64,000 nt of DNA, taken from the NCBI GenBank assembly GCA_018136815.1, contig CM030935.1, positions 3,608,299 through 3,672,298 of the forward strand. Reading direction: 5' to 3'. Below, one piece after another: positions 20,189-30,359 of the stretch. The notes under the pieces were generated by a model, which saw only the letters and a program-made list of their open reading frames with translations, did not search any database and had not been told where the DNA came from. The translations under genes were made by a program, and so were the position numbers. The stretch's first letter is position 1, and each line of letters starts with the position of its first letter. The DNA comes from Isochrysis galbana (taxonomy: Eukaryota; Haptophyta; Isochrysidales; Isochrysidaceae).

Positions 20189-21025
20189 ATGGACATGGGT
20201 GAGTCCATCTACAACCTCGTACCGCAGCCCGTCCAAGTGCCGCAGAAGGAGCCTCTCTACCGCTCGAAGCACCCGCACGACCTGCCACCCACTTTCTCGA
20301 CGTTTGGTATCGCCGGCACCTCGAAACCGGGCTACAGCAACGTGGCGGGCACGCGCGAGCAGCCGTCCACGAAGCTCCCATTCAAAAAGGATTATTCCAC
20401 CTTTGGCAAGCCTGGGGCCGGTGTCAAGGCACCGTCGGAGGTGACCTTGAAGGGCACTGGGCGGGGTGGCGGCGCTGTAGAGCTGCCAGCCAAGGTCGAA
20501 AAGTTCTCGTACGCCGACCCGGTGCCACGCAAGCCTGAGCTTCCCTCCAAGAAGGAGCTTACCGAACATCAAAAGTCGATGAAGCAGACGAAAGAGCCGA
20601 AGAACTTTGTCACCGCTAATGCAGTAGAGAACATCCTATCAGTGCCGCCCCGTGAACCCGAGCCAATCGACTGGACAAAGAAGCCAAGCTTCGGCAAGGT
20701 CCCTAACTACATCAAGAAGATTAAATCGGACATTGCGCGGGAGTACGACTACATCCGTACGATGCAGGAAGCTGAGGTTGACGCCGCGCCCGCCGGCATG
20801 CGCAAACTCGAGGACAACGAGCGTGAGGAGCTTGTGCGGCAGCTGAAGGGGAAGTGGGACGAGATCAATGTGGCGTACCAGAAGACGTCAGTGCTCAACC
20901 TCAACTCGCTAGACACAATTGGCAAGGTCAAGAGGAAGGAGCAATATGAGGCACAGCTTGCGCAGATCGAACGCGACATCGAAAAGCTCTCGAAGAAGGT
21001 GGTGTACGTCACCCTCGATGAGTGA
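20189..21025 (+). CDS. ENKUR: Enkurin (ciliary microtubule inner protein, FAP106-type)
   Basis: Single exon, 278 residues, about the usual enkurin length (250-260). ATG in a good context (caccATGG). The C-terminal enkurin domain is at residues about 175-278: VPNYIKKIKSDIAREYDYIR, then RKLEDNEREELVRQLKGKWD, then SLDTIGKVKRKEQYEAQLAQ and the ending KKVVYVTLDE. The N-terminal half is Pro/Lys-rich and disordered, as in homologues. Enkurin binds calmodulin through an IQ-like segment and in cilia lies inside doublet microtubules, so the organism likely builds motile cilia. The upstream 100 nt is C-rich; further up is an LTR fragment. Confidence 0.93.
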   Translation: MDMGESIYNLVPQPVQVPQKEPLYRSKHPHDLPPTFSTFGIAGTSKPGYSNVAGTREQPSTKLPFKKDYSTFGKPGAGVKAPSEVTLKGTGRGGGAVELPAKVEKFSYADPVPRKPELPSKKELTEHQKSMKQTKEPKNFVTANAVENILSVPPREPEPIDWTKKPSFGKVPNYIKKIKSDIAREYDYIRTMQEAEVDAAPAGMRKLEDNEREELVRQLKGKWDEINVAYQKTSVLNLNSLDTIGKVKRKEQYEAQLAQIERDIEKLSKKVVYVTLDE

Positions 21026-21290
21026 GGATCTGATAACGCGTTGTGCCCGGGTCAATAGATGGTTGGAATAGGAGGGCTGGAGAGGCGAGGGAGTTTTGGA
21101 GAGGGCGCTTGATGGCGCTGACGCCGTCAGTTGGCGAAGATGCCGCACGTTGGGATGAGTGCAGCAGGGCGCGCACCTCCCATCGATTACCAATCCAGTG
21201 CCAAGATCGATGTCATAGGGATTTTTCCCATATTGTGTCCCCATGTTCGCGGCGTGTGAGCCATGTGATGTCTCTTGACCAATCCTGTCT
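21026..21290. other. 3' flank of enkurin
   Basis: No gene seen; probably the enkurin 3' untranslated region and spacer up to the LINE 3' end at about 21300. Confidence 0.4.
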
Positions 21291-21294
21291 ATAA

Positions 21295-22970
21295 AAGTCT
21301 GAAGATTCAGGGTAAACACCTACTAGGGACCGGCCACTACCGCCTTCTTTCCGTCACCGCCCCTTCGTCCCTTCGCCCTTCGCTCCGTCTCTTCTCCTTC
21401 TCCTCCCCTTCAGAAGCGTAGCCCGCCCGGTCACTCACTCTTTCTAACCACTATTTTTCACCTCCCTTGGGTGTCCAAGGATTCCGCAGGGTCCCCCCCT
21501 ACCTGCCCCGCCAGCCGCCTCCCCCCTCCGACGAACCCCCTCCCACCCCACGAATGGATTCCGAATGGCAATGCCGTCGGTGAAAAGCTAGAAGAACAGA
21601 AGAAGAAGAAAACCTTTTAATATTCAATATTCAAGCAACCGGCGTTCAGCATTTGGTGCCCACCCCTGCTCAGCATGAAGGAACCTCCCCTTCCCGTGGC
21701 TAGGTCTGTCTGTTGCCTGGACATATGTCTTGGGTGACGAGGACCTCTCACGAAACTTGACAGATCAATGAGCGGAGGTGTGGACCGCTTGCCGCTTGCC
21801 GCTTGCTCGAAAAAAAAACTTCTTAATATTCTCGCCGCGCGCGCGACCCCGCTAACCGCCTATGTAGCCTCGCCCGCTTCCCTGATCCCCCCTCCACCTG
21901 CCTTGCGGCAAGTCCCCTTGTGCTCTACCTAGGGGCTGGGTGTTGGAATCTCCAGTGGCAGGCGGTGTGTATGTACCGGTCCCCGATGGCCTAACTAACT
22001 TCCTCCTTCCTCGTATGCCATCGGGCTACCGGCCTTTGCGTGTGTCCTCTTTGTGTTAGGTGTCAGGCATCTGTGAGTTAGTCTGTCCGTGAGTATCCGT
22101 CCGGCCGTCCGGTGGCCGATGGGGGGGCGGCTCGCGGCGGAGGTTCTCGCCTTCAGCGTTCAGGCCAGTCGTACCGCCATGTTGAGCGCTTGTGCTATTA
22201 GAGTTAGGTTCGAATTCATGATTAGGGCTCCTTTTTGTCGTTTGTTGTAAAGATAGGGGTGCTAAATTCTCGGGGGGTCTTGATCTTCGGCTTCCTACCT
22301 TGGGAGGCCTTGTTCGTGCGTGCGTTCGAGTTTCCGTCCAGGGGTTCGAGGCCCCTGACTAGAATCGTGAACCTGCTCAGAGTTCTCTCGTTCTCTCGAT
22401 GACCGGCACGTGGTACGTGGTGAAAGGTGTCGTATTGGTCGAATTCCACTTTGTAGAAGTCTCCTATTATGTATCTCCATGCTATGAGGTAAAGGGCTTT
22501 GAGGCTGTCGGGCGTCGGCGAGTCGGCGAGTTCGGGTATGCGAATTGTCTGTCTTTTGTCTTTTACTTTCTGGGTCGTCGATCTCGATCTCGATCTCTCC
22601 CTTGTGGGGGTGTATCCCGCCACGGCTTCAATGGTTTGAAAGACAGGAATCGTGGAGGGGCACCTAGCTAGGTGAGTTGAGCTTTCGCTGTGTTTACCGC
22701 ATAGTCTACATTTCGTGTTGGTCGCCGCTGCGAATCGGTTGCGTGTGCCAAGTCTTCTGTAGTCTGTAGAAGTAGAAGTAGAGAAGTAGAAGTTGGAAGT
22801 TGGAGTGTGGATTGTGGAGTGGTCTCTCGGCGGGGGTACCACGTTGGAAATTGTAGTCTTGTAAGAGGTCTTGTTGGCTAGCATCCCTAGCCACATACAC
22901 CGGACGAGCCATGCACCAACCTCGCACACCCCCACCGCGGAGGAGGGGCTCCGTTGCCGATGAGGCACGG
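21295..22970 (-). mobile_element. LINE 3' half, minus strand
   Basis: The 3' motif (tctgaagattcaggg) is at 21297-21312. The RT C-terminal frame lies at 22968-22222. Between them is about 900 nt without recognised coding sequence, including a copy (21420-21545) of another repeat seen at 41430-41530 and 63530-63650. The 5' part is missing. Confidence 0.55.
22222..22968 (-). CDS. LINE RT C-terminal region with zinc-knuckle-like motif
   Basis: Open frame of 248 residues. It contains CRLCGKHSESSTHLARC (C-x2-C...H...C), the zinc-binding motif near the C-terminus of many LINE ORF2 proteins, then ALYLIAWRYIIGDFYKVEFD and FTILVRGLEPLDGNS. The same two blocks recur at 32104-32684 (CRFCKEIDESSTHLGEC; LAWRYIITDFYRIYYDN). 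The N-terminal 60 residues look unrelated to the family. RT catalytic blocks are absent. Confidence 0.75.
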   Translation of the reverse strand: MPHRQRSPSSAVGVCEVGAWLVRCMWLGMLANKTSYKTTISNVVPPPRDHSTIHTPTSNFYFSTSTSTDYRRLGTRNRFAAATNTKCRLCGKHSESSTHLARCPSTIPVFQTIEAVAGYTPTRERSRSRSTTQKVKDKRQTIRIPELADSPTPDSLKALYLIAWRYIIGDFYKVEFDQYDTFHHVPRAGHRENERTLSRFTILVRGLEPLDGNSNARTNKASQGRKPKIKTPREFSTPIFTTNDKKEP

Positions 22971-23039
22971 TCCCTCAGCACTAGGCACTAGGATTAAACT
23001 AGGACAATAAGAAAACTCTGACACTTCCTCTCTCCTTTT

Positions 23040-23500
23040 TTGTTCTCAGCAGCAGCCGTCCGCGGCGCCCGCCCCCGCCCTCTCTCCCCCCCCTCTCTCT
23101 CTCTCCCTGCCTCCCTCCCCGCCCCCTCCTCTCCTGTCTCTCCTCTTCTCAAGCCTCCTCTCCCTCTCCCTACTTCGCCTCACTCTCTTCTCTCTCCTCT
23201 CCTCGTTTCCCCCTCTCCCTCTCCCCCCCCTTTCTCTCTGCCCTTAGTGCGCTTCATCGCACCCTCCCGCTTTGCACTGATGCGCTCCCTCCCCGCCCCC
23301 TCCCTCCCCTACGCCCTCTCCTCTTTCTGCTCCCCTCTTCTCTCCTTTCCTCTCTCCTCTCCTCTCTCCTCCCTCTCCTCTCACCTTTCCTCTCCCCTCC
23401 TCTCCACGCCCGCTCCTCTCCTCCTCGCCCCTCGCGCCTCTCTCCCTGCTCAGTGCAGAGGCGCAAGCTCCGCGCTACTCTCTCCCGTCTCGGCCGCGAC
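23040..23500 (+). promoter_or_regulatory. Pyrimidine-rich upstream region
   Basis: About 400 nt with very few purines (cctctcctctc and ctccctccc repeats), ending beside the ATG at 23505. Same pattern as upstream of other genes here. Confidence 0.4.
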
Positions 23501-23504
23501 GGCG

Positions 23505-24508
23505 ATGATCGTCGGCCGGCCGCTCTGGCGCTACCCGCTTGCGCTCGCGCGGCCCGAGCCGACGATGGCACCGCTCTTACAGGCCATACACGAGCTGCCA
23601 ACCTCGCGAAGGCCCTTCCGCATCGTCTCGCACGAGGCCGAGGACGGCAGGGTCTTCAACTCGACCTTCTTCGAGAGCGCCGGACACGCGAGCGAATTCC
23701 TCGACTGGTGAGGGGGCAGGGTTGGCCACCTAAAAGATCAGCATCGAGTAGGAGCTGGGCTTGCCGCGGGGTGAAAGCGAGCAAAGAAGGGAAAAAATGC
23801 CGAGAAGGGGATGGAAGGAGGGGCAGCGGAGTGTCCCCTCCCGATGGCCGCGCAGCGGCTGAGACGTGGCGGCGTGACCGCCGTAGACGCCAGCACACAG
23901 CTGATCCCCGCTTCCGTCTCGCCCTGCAGGTACGACACCAACGCTCTCCAGCCTAGCGGCAGGTACCACCCTTGCCTCTCGGGCGCCATTGCGCCTGGCA
24001 CTGAGCTGCCCACAGGCAATACGCTGCTCTTCGGTCGGGGTGCCGGCGTGCTGGACGACACCCGCTTCGGAGAGTACCAGCTTGGCATGGCCGTGCGCTA
24101 CTCGCTCGCCACCTTCCACTCCGCCGAAATGGAGCGCGAAGCCGTCGTCACCGGTACGAGCTCCGCGTTTGAGCAGAGACTTGCTAACGCCATGATGAAG
24201 GAGGGTATCGCCTATTTCGGCCGCCTCGTCATGCGGGTAAGGCGCATGGTGCCGCCCCTGCGCACTAGCTTCGGGCTGCGATCCGCACCGCCAGTGCCGT
24301 CACGGCCGCCTGGCACCCACGCCTCTGCCTTTGGTCCGATCCTCAGGTTGATGAGAAGAGATGGATCACCTTGTCGCGCTATGGGTCCCTACCCGAGGCC
24401 CACGCAGGCACTGCACTCGTGCGCACACTGTGCGCGGAAGAGATGGCGCATTGGTTCAGCAGCTACGAGACCATCATAGGCACTGCGTCCCGCGTTCTCG
24501 ACATCTGA
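23505..24508 (+). CDS. Three-exon protein of unknown function
   Basis: Exons 23505-23707, 23930-24236 and 24347-24508. Introns of 222 and 110 nt (GTGAGG...TGCAG, GTAAGG...CTCAG); the first splits the Trp codon of FLDW-YDTNAL. Translation gives 223 residues and ends ASRVLDI at a TGA. Coding character is supported by exact frame continuity across both junctions. Central segments (TGNTLLFGRGAGVLDDTRFG; YQLGMAVRYSLATFHSAEME; AEEMAHWFSSYETIIG) look like a compact folded domain, but I do not recognise the family. No transmembrane segment. The ORF is open upstream through simple sequence, so the true start could be earlier, though the ATG at 23505 is the first beyond the CT tract. Confidence 0.6.
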
Positions 24509-24950
24509 GCGGTGCGTTCGACGTCGGGCGACGCTGACCGTGGGGTGGGGTGGACCTTCCATAGGCGAGTGCACGCCATGGGCATCGGGGAGCATGAGCG
24601 TATTTGTCACCGAGCCGATGGAGGTGTCGTGGGGCGGATGAGGCTACGCATTGTGCCTGAAAGTCATCTCTTGAAGCCAGGCGGCTGTGAGGAAAATTCG
24701 GCTTCATTCAGCTCGCCGCACGCTTTTACGATCCGGGCTTGGCGACGCTCAGTTGAAAGCGATGCGAACTATGCAACCCGAGGGTTCAGGGCTAAATATG
24801 CATCATCAAGCAGATAATCGGGCTCAACGCTCATGCATAGTATCACAACTGCATCACTACGGATTGATTGAACCTACCGTGGAGTGTGGAAACGAGCAAG
24901 TGCACGCGCTGCGATGGCATCGGCTGGAATGGCATCGTGATGTTGATGTT
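24509..24950. other. Intergenic stretch
   Basis: Nothing recognised; between converging genes. Confidence 0.35.
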
Positions 24951-25982
24951 GCACGCGATGCACACATTAGGATGCGCAGGCAGCGGAAACGCAGCGTGGT
25001 GCACGATATTGCTGTACGTGCGTTCGATTCTGTCGTACATTCTTTAGAGTTGCTACCTCCTTTCTCCTCTTCACGTCCATTGTATTCAGCCACGTTTGTC
25101 TTATGCTTTTGAGATTGTATGTGCACAGTAATGTTGGTGAACACAACGGAAAGGCTATGAGAGCATGCGCGGCAAAACAGCTTGCCGCCACACACCTCAA
25201 GACACTCCTTTGGGAATTGGTTCACCCGGTCCAACGGCGTGATCTTCTTGGGCTCCTTTGTCTTGCGCATCCCCTGGCGCCGCACACCTGCAGGCGGAAG
25301 CATTCTCTTGCTGCGCTCTCGTTCGTGCGCAGCAAGAAGGGGAGGGTCTTGCGCGACACTCCCTTCCGCACCTCCACCTCCACCTCCCCCCCTTGGAGAG
25401 GGGTTGGTCGATTGCAGACCTGAGAGCGAGGGAGGGGAGAAACGGGGAGGAATGAATGAGCGTATCGCCCCCCCCGCCCCCCCCAAGCAGTCCCCTCCCT
25501 CATGAGCCACATACCTTCACGGCTCTCACAGTCTCGGGTGAGCACGCACGTGCGCTTCTTCTGCTCTTGTTGTTGTCGTTTGATGTGTACTCCACCTCCA
25601 CCTTGTCCCGGCCATGCATGGTGCCCGCACCCATGGAGGTGATCACGCCGTCGCCGATCGTCTCGTGCACCACATTGCTGCCCACCTTGAGGGGGATGTT
25701 GGTCTTGCCGGTGTCATCGGACAGATTGATGATATCCTCGCCGCTGGCCTCCTCGCTCTCGCTGTCAACCTCCTCCTCATCATCATCCTTGCGCCTGACG
25801 TCAGCATGTCGCGAGCGCGAGCCCTCGACGTCGGCGTCACTCGCTAGATGGCGTGAGCCGCGCGAGGATGAGCGATTATTCGAATGAGCTGCGCGAGGAC
25901 AACAGAAGGGGGGTGGGGGGTCACTCACGCGCGCGCGCGCAAGGAGAGCGGCTGAGGCACGCTCTGGCTCACCTCCTGGCAT
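24950..25982 (-). CDS. Putative multi-exon protein with zinc-finger and acidic region
   Basis: Two coding-looking segments. Upstream exon (about 25890-25526) encodes an Asp/Glu-rich stretch, then VGSNVVHETIGDGVITSMGA and DKVEVEYTSND, ending AVK at a GTATGT donor. Downstream exon (from about 25266) encodes MRKTKEPKKITPLDRVNQFP, then LFCRACSHSLSVVFTNITVH and IQSQKHKTN: C-x2-C...H-x5-H, the finger type of CGGBP1-like and hAT-derived proteins. An acceptor CCAG at about 25267 would join them in phase 0, but another arrangement using an exon at 25440-25310 is possible. Start and stop are not resolved. The finger may be transposon-derived. Role in DNA binding is inferred. Confidence 0.4.
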
Positions 25983-26033
25983 GTTGTGCTCGTCGCTGTC
26001 GCGCGAGGGCCTGGTGTCCTCGAGTAAGGGGAA

Positions 26034-26225
26034 GGAGCGCGCGGGGGGGGGGGGGGGGGGCTGGCAGGCGGGGGGGGGGGGGGGGGGGGGGGGCTGGTAG
26101 GCAACGCAGGGTGGGCGGCAGGGGGGCGGGGGCGGACTTCAGGGAAGTGCTCAACTTCAGGGAACTGCTCAACTTCAGGGAACTGCTCAACTTCAGGGAA
26201 CTGCTCACCCTTCCTCGTCTCCTCC
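26034..26225. repeat. Poly-G tracts and 18-bp tandem repeat
   Basis: Two long G runs (26041-26061 and 26070-26092) followed by about 3.5 copies of CAGGGAACTGCTCAACTT (26143-26206). On the minus strand the units would read EQFPEV repeats, but coding is not established. Confidence 0.7.
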
Positions 26226-26701
26226 CTATAGACGTGTAACGAAACTTGTTTTCTGCATTTACGCGGTCGGTGCTCTTTGGTATGGACATACACCCATCAG
26301 ATTTGCGGAGTCTACGATCGGAGGGCAGACTTGGTGCTGTGTGTGAGACGTGGATCGTGATTTCAACGAGATATCGACCCTGCCCCAATTCGAGTGAATG
26401 GAGTAAGACCACGTGTGTGTTTCTATGTGTTTCAACATGTGAAGTGTCAAGTTGAGTCAAGTAACCTCCAGGTGACAACGAAAGGTGTTAGCAGGGATGG
26501 GGATAATTGAACGCTTTTTTGGTCTGTGGCGTCGAGATCGCGAGAGAGTGTGTGTCACTAGTAGCTTAGCGGGCACCTTCAAGAATTTTTTTTAGCACTC
26601 TACTACTCGTGGAAGTGTTCTCCACCTTACACCTTGGAGAATAGGTATAGGATTGATTGGCATGAGCTCGCAATTGTATGAGGTCCCACAGTTTGCTCAT
26701 C

Positions 26702-29700
26702 TCAATATTTGGTGCTGGATATCCCACCACGACCCTTAGCACGTCGACCTGAATCAAAGTTGAAGGCGGGTGTAGAGGATGCGGCGGCAGATTGCGACCA
26801 TTGAGGCTTCGAAGCACATGAGACGGGAGGCTGGGCACCAACAAAGGAGAAGCCACCCGTGGCGGGGGGTTGGCCAACAGCGGAGAAACCACACTGATAA
26901 CCAAGGGAGAAAAGTTTACCATCATCGGCGGCAGCAGGCGGCTGGGACTTGGTGGCAGGCGCAGGGGTGGGGGATTTGGTGTCACGTGGAGGGGCTACAA
27001 GTTTGGACTGGCCACCAAAGGAGAAACTACCAAAGCGAGGGGTAGGCTTGTCACCAAGCGAGAAAAGTTTACCATCATCGGCGGCAGCAGACGGAGGGGA
27101 GTTGGTGGCGGGCGCAGGTGTGGGGGATTTGGTGTCAGCTGGAGGGGCTACGAATTCGGGCTGGCCACCAAAGGAGAAACCACCAAAGGGAGGGAGAGGG
27201 TCAGCAAGTGAGGAATGTTTACCATCATCGGCCGCACCAGGCGGATGGGAGTTGGTGGCAGGTGCAAGGGTGGGGGATTCGGTATCAGGTGGAGGGGCTA
27301 CGAAATCCTCTAATTCACCGGCCCCAATTGGGCATAAGAGCTCGCGAATCTCGCCCTCCGTCATCGCGGTTGCTTTGGCAACGTCTCCTGGCGTGAGAGA
27401 GAGGGCGGCACAGATGCCATCGTGTGCTTGTATGAGCTGGCCAGCCTCCGTTGCGAGGGAGGTTCGCTTCGTTGCGCACGCCTCCACCTCCTCGCCGACG
27501 CCGATTCCGTCGAGTACGAGGAGATCGGCGATGCACGGGGCTTGGCGTAGGAGAGCAAGGGGGACCTTGGACGAGAAGAGACCCGGCATCGTGTCCACAT
27601 TGATCCGCGCACCGCTATGGGAGGCTGTCACCGAGATGGAAAACACCTGCGACGTCTCGAGATCCGAGAAATTTTGTAGAAAGCGTCGAAGTTGTGCATC
27701 TAGAGTGGCTGGGGGGAGCTTCCGGTCGAGCGATTGCACAACTTTCCGGATGAATCCAGGGTATTGCGTCAGCTGGAACGGCGGTGCCTTTATCGCCGCT
27801 TGGGCTGCCTCCTTCTTGGAGGAGAAGGTGCGGTCCGAAAAGTACGAGAAGCTGGTAAATATCTTCTTGATAGGCGATTCGTCGTCGGGCAGCGAGAACC
27901 TTGCTTTGCACTCCTTCCCATCACCCGAGAGTGTCCTCCACTCTAAACGGCTGATGAGGTCGGGCGACGCACGGTCCTCAAAAACGCACAATTCAGTTGA
28001 CTGCTTCAAGGTCGTGTTAGAGTTCAACGTCAATAGGGAGATAGCGTCCTCCTTAGGGAGCTGTGTGCTCAGAACCCATGCCCCTTTGCTGGCAGAGCCA
28101 TCGATGCAGAACCAAACGGAACGAGCGATGCTCACTCCACCTCGCGCTCGCTGGTCTTGCGGATGCCCAAAATGCGGCACGGCTGGCGCGGGGCTTTGCA
28201 TCGCCGGAAACGTGAATCCCGGTGTAGTCTCCTGGCAATACCACACAGGTCGGCCATTAATCAGTTTGTTTGACATAAGGCGGAATATCTGCGGCGCAGC
28301 ACCCTCCTTCTCGAAGACGAGAGTGTCCGGTGCGCCTCGCCGATCCGGGTCATTCTCCTCAAACATCAGCACATACTTGCGTCGCGTCTCGCTGTACGTC
28401 ATCTGCGCATGAAGAATCTCTCGGAATGCGTTTCGCCAGAAGCCACAGGCCTGTTCCACGACTGCCGTGATCGCCTTCTCTAGCGACGACATCACCGGCG
28501 CTGCCTCTTCTGAGAAGGTGCTGCAGAACTCAACCGCCGTTAGGAGGGGCTGCCGTTGGTTCACGGAGGCGACAAAGGTCTCGACAACATTCTTTGCCGT
28601 CTCGACGAAGGGCATGACTACCTGAGTCAGGTACCTCTCTTGATAGGGAGGAAGCAATGTGCGGAGTCGATTCCGCGCCTCATCGCGTGCGATCTTGTCA
28701 AGAGATTCGCCGATGAAAGGCCGCCCTAGCATTGCGCTTTCAAACTTGACGCTAGCTAACTTCTCGAGAATTTGTCGAAGTGAGAGCGGAGCCCAATTGT
28801 CCGCTAAGAAGCGAGAGTACACTGCGCCAACGAGGATACGAAGTGAGGGCCAAGAGAAAGAACGTCGGCGCACATGGACAGGTCGCTGGGGTAGGTGGGT
28901 GGGTGGAGTGGCACAGTAGTACGTGAACGAGGCGGTGGAGTGCGGTACTCACTCGTTCCTAGCTGCGATATGAGAGCTCCCGTGGTTGCCTTGCCGCTAG
29001 GTACAAGTCTTTGCAAGGCGTCGGTGCCCTCCTCGAAGAAGCTGACCTCTGCAGCAGCCTGCCGTTCCAGACGCTCAAAATTGGAAAGACCGTGCCCATC
29101 ATCGGCGTCTGCGTTCATTGTAGCCACCCATCCATACGGCTCCATCTCGACGGCGCCCAGTGAGGTTGGGGGCTGCATGAGAAGCCCGCAAAACCATTCG
29201 TGTCTTCTCGGGACGAGCTCATCGCAGTGCGTGAACACGCCACACGTATTTCCCTGCAAATTGTTTTTCACAATGAAGTTCAGGGCAATGTTGGCGTTGG
29301 GCTTGTTGCTCGCAGGCACGACGAGTAAGAACAAGCTCCTGTCGCCATACTGGCGTCGGTAATCTTCAAGCATCCTGTTCGCGGTCTCGAGATCGCTGCC
29401 ATTTAGGCCCGGCATATCCACCAGATCGATGGTCGGCACGATGGGCGATTGTACCTCGAGAACGATACCTCTGTTCGTGCAAAAATGCTGACTACCCTGC
29501 GCAGCCATCTCCCCGTGTTCCTCACGCACGAGTGCATCCATCTCGGCACGCACATCGACAGCACCGGCCGACATGGGGATCGTCCGTGGCTCCTTCAGCG
29601 TGGGCCCCATGACACCATTTGCGACACTGACCACGCGGAGAGTCGCTTTGCTTTCACCTGGTGAGCAGCGACGCAAGCGCACATGAATTTGGAGCTTCGT

Positions 29701-30357
29701 ACAGATCCGCTCGTCACGCGGAAAGAGCGGCATCATCGCGAGCCGTTCCAGGAGAGTACTCTTGCCGCTCTTCTCCTCGCCCACCACGACAATCATGGGC
29801 GGCGTCCAACCGTCCAGCGAGGTGTGCAGAAGTTCGCGCAGTGGATCAAGTTGGCTGAACGCTGCACTCAACTCGTCGATGGACTTGACTCGTGGTGGTG
29901 GTGTGGCACCGGGTTCCTCTGCCCCGTGCTGATGGAGAATCTTCTCGAGATGGTTGATGAGCTCTTGTAAAAGTGCGGTGTCGCTTTCCAACGCATCGCC
30001 CATCGCTTCCTTTTTGCCCGAAGGTGGCATGATAGGCGATGCCAGAGGCAAGCCTGCCGACCGGAGCTCGTCAATGTACTGTCTGATGGAGCTCCCCTCG
30101 TAGGTTCTCCCGTCTTGGGCCCTGATGGGGTCGAGCATCAGATCTCCGCTGAGTGGGCAGCGAAAGCGGTGCATGCCCGGCTCACTGAGAAACTGATACC
30201 CCAGCGTCTCTTCCACTCTGCGTTGAAGCGCCTTTGCTTGCTCCTCCATGGAATCACCTGCAGGAGGCGGAGGCGGGGAGCTCCATCGGTCCGGTGGGTA
30301 TTGCGGGGTTTCACACACACAGGGGAGGGAAGCACCCCGTAAAGTGTATTTAGGCAT
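26702..30357 (-). CDS. U-box / dynamin-type GTPase / Phe-Gly repeat protein
   Basis: Two exons, 30357-28953 and 28821-26702; the 131-nt intron (GTGAGT...GCAG) restores one frame of about 1174 residues. Start is at 30357 or the in-frame ATG at 30249. Residues about 64-130 form a U-box (RCPLSGDLMLDP...DGRTYEGSSI), the E2-recruiting fold of some ubiquitin ligases. Residues about 186-440 form a dynamin-family GTPase: G1 GEEKSGKST (193-201), G2 in ICTK (about 219), G3 DMPG (314-317), G4 THCD (376-379). The next 450 residues are helical, in the place of the dynamin middle/GED stalk. The last about 200 residues are three roughly 47-residue repeats (GSFSFGGQSKLVAPP...SPTPAPATKS) resembling FG nucleoporin repeats. 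No PH or transmembrane segment. Function is inferred: membrane- or pore-associated GTPase with ligase activity. Confidence 0.8.
26870..27300 (-). repeat. Approximately 140-bp coding tandem repeat, three units
   Basis: Three in-frame units of about 138-144 nt within the U-box/dynamin gene, each with ggccaccaaaggagaaac (plus strand) and a tggtggcaggcgcaggggtgg-like segment. They encode GGFSFGGQ...VAPP...SPTPAPATNS...ADDGKLFSLG. Confidence 0.8.
28822..28952 (-). other. Intron joining GTPase exon to stalk/FG exon
   Basis: On the minus strand GTGAGTACC...TTGGCGCAG, 131 nt. Splicing joins ISQLGT to YSRFLADNWAPL with a Met codon formed across the junction, matching the way dynamin GTPase domains lead into the stalk (LGT-x-x-L/Y-R). 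Confidence 0.75.
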
Positions 30358-30359
30358 AA

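Noticed and set aside
26949-28412. 487-residue plus-strand frame
   Set aside because: Antisense of the U-box/dynamin gene; no recognisable motifs while the minus strand has G1-G4 and U-box.
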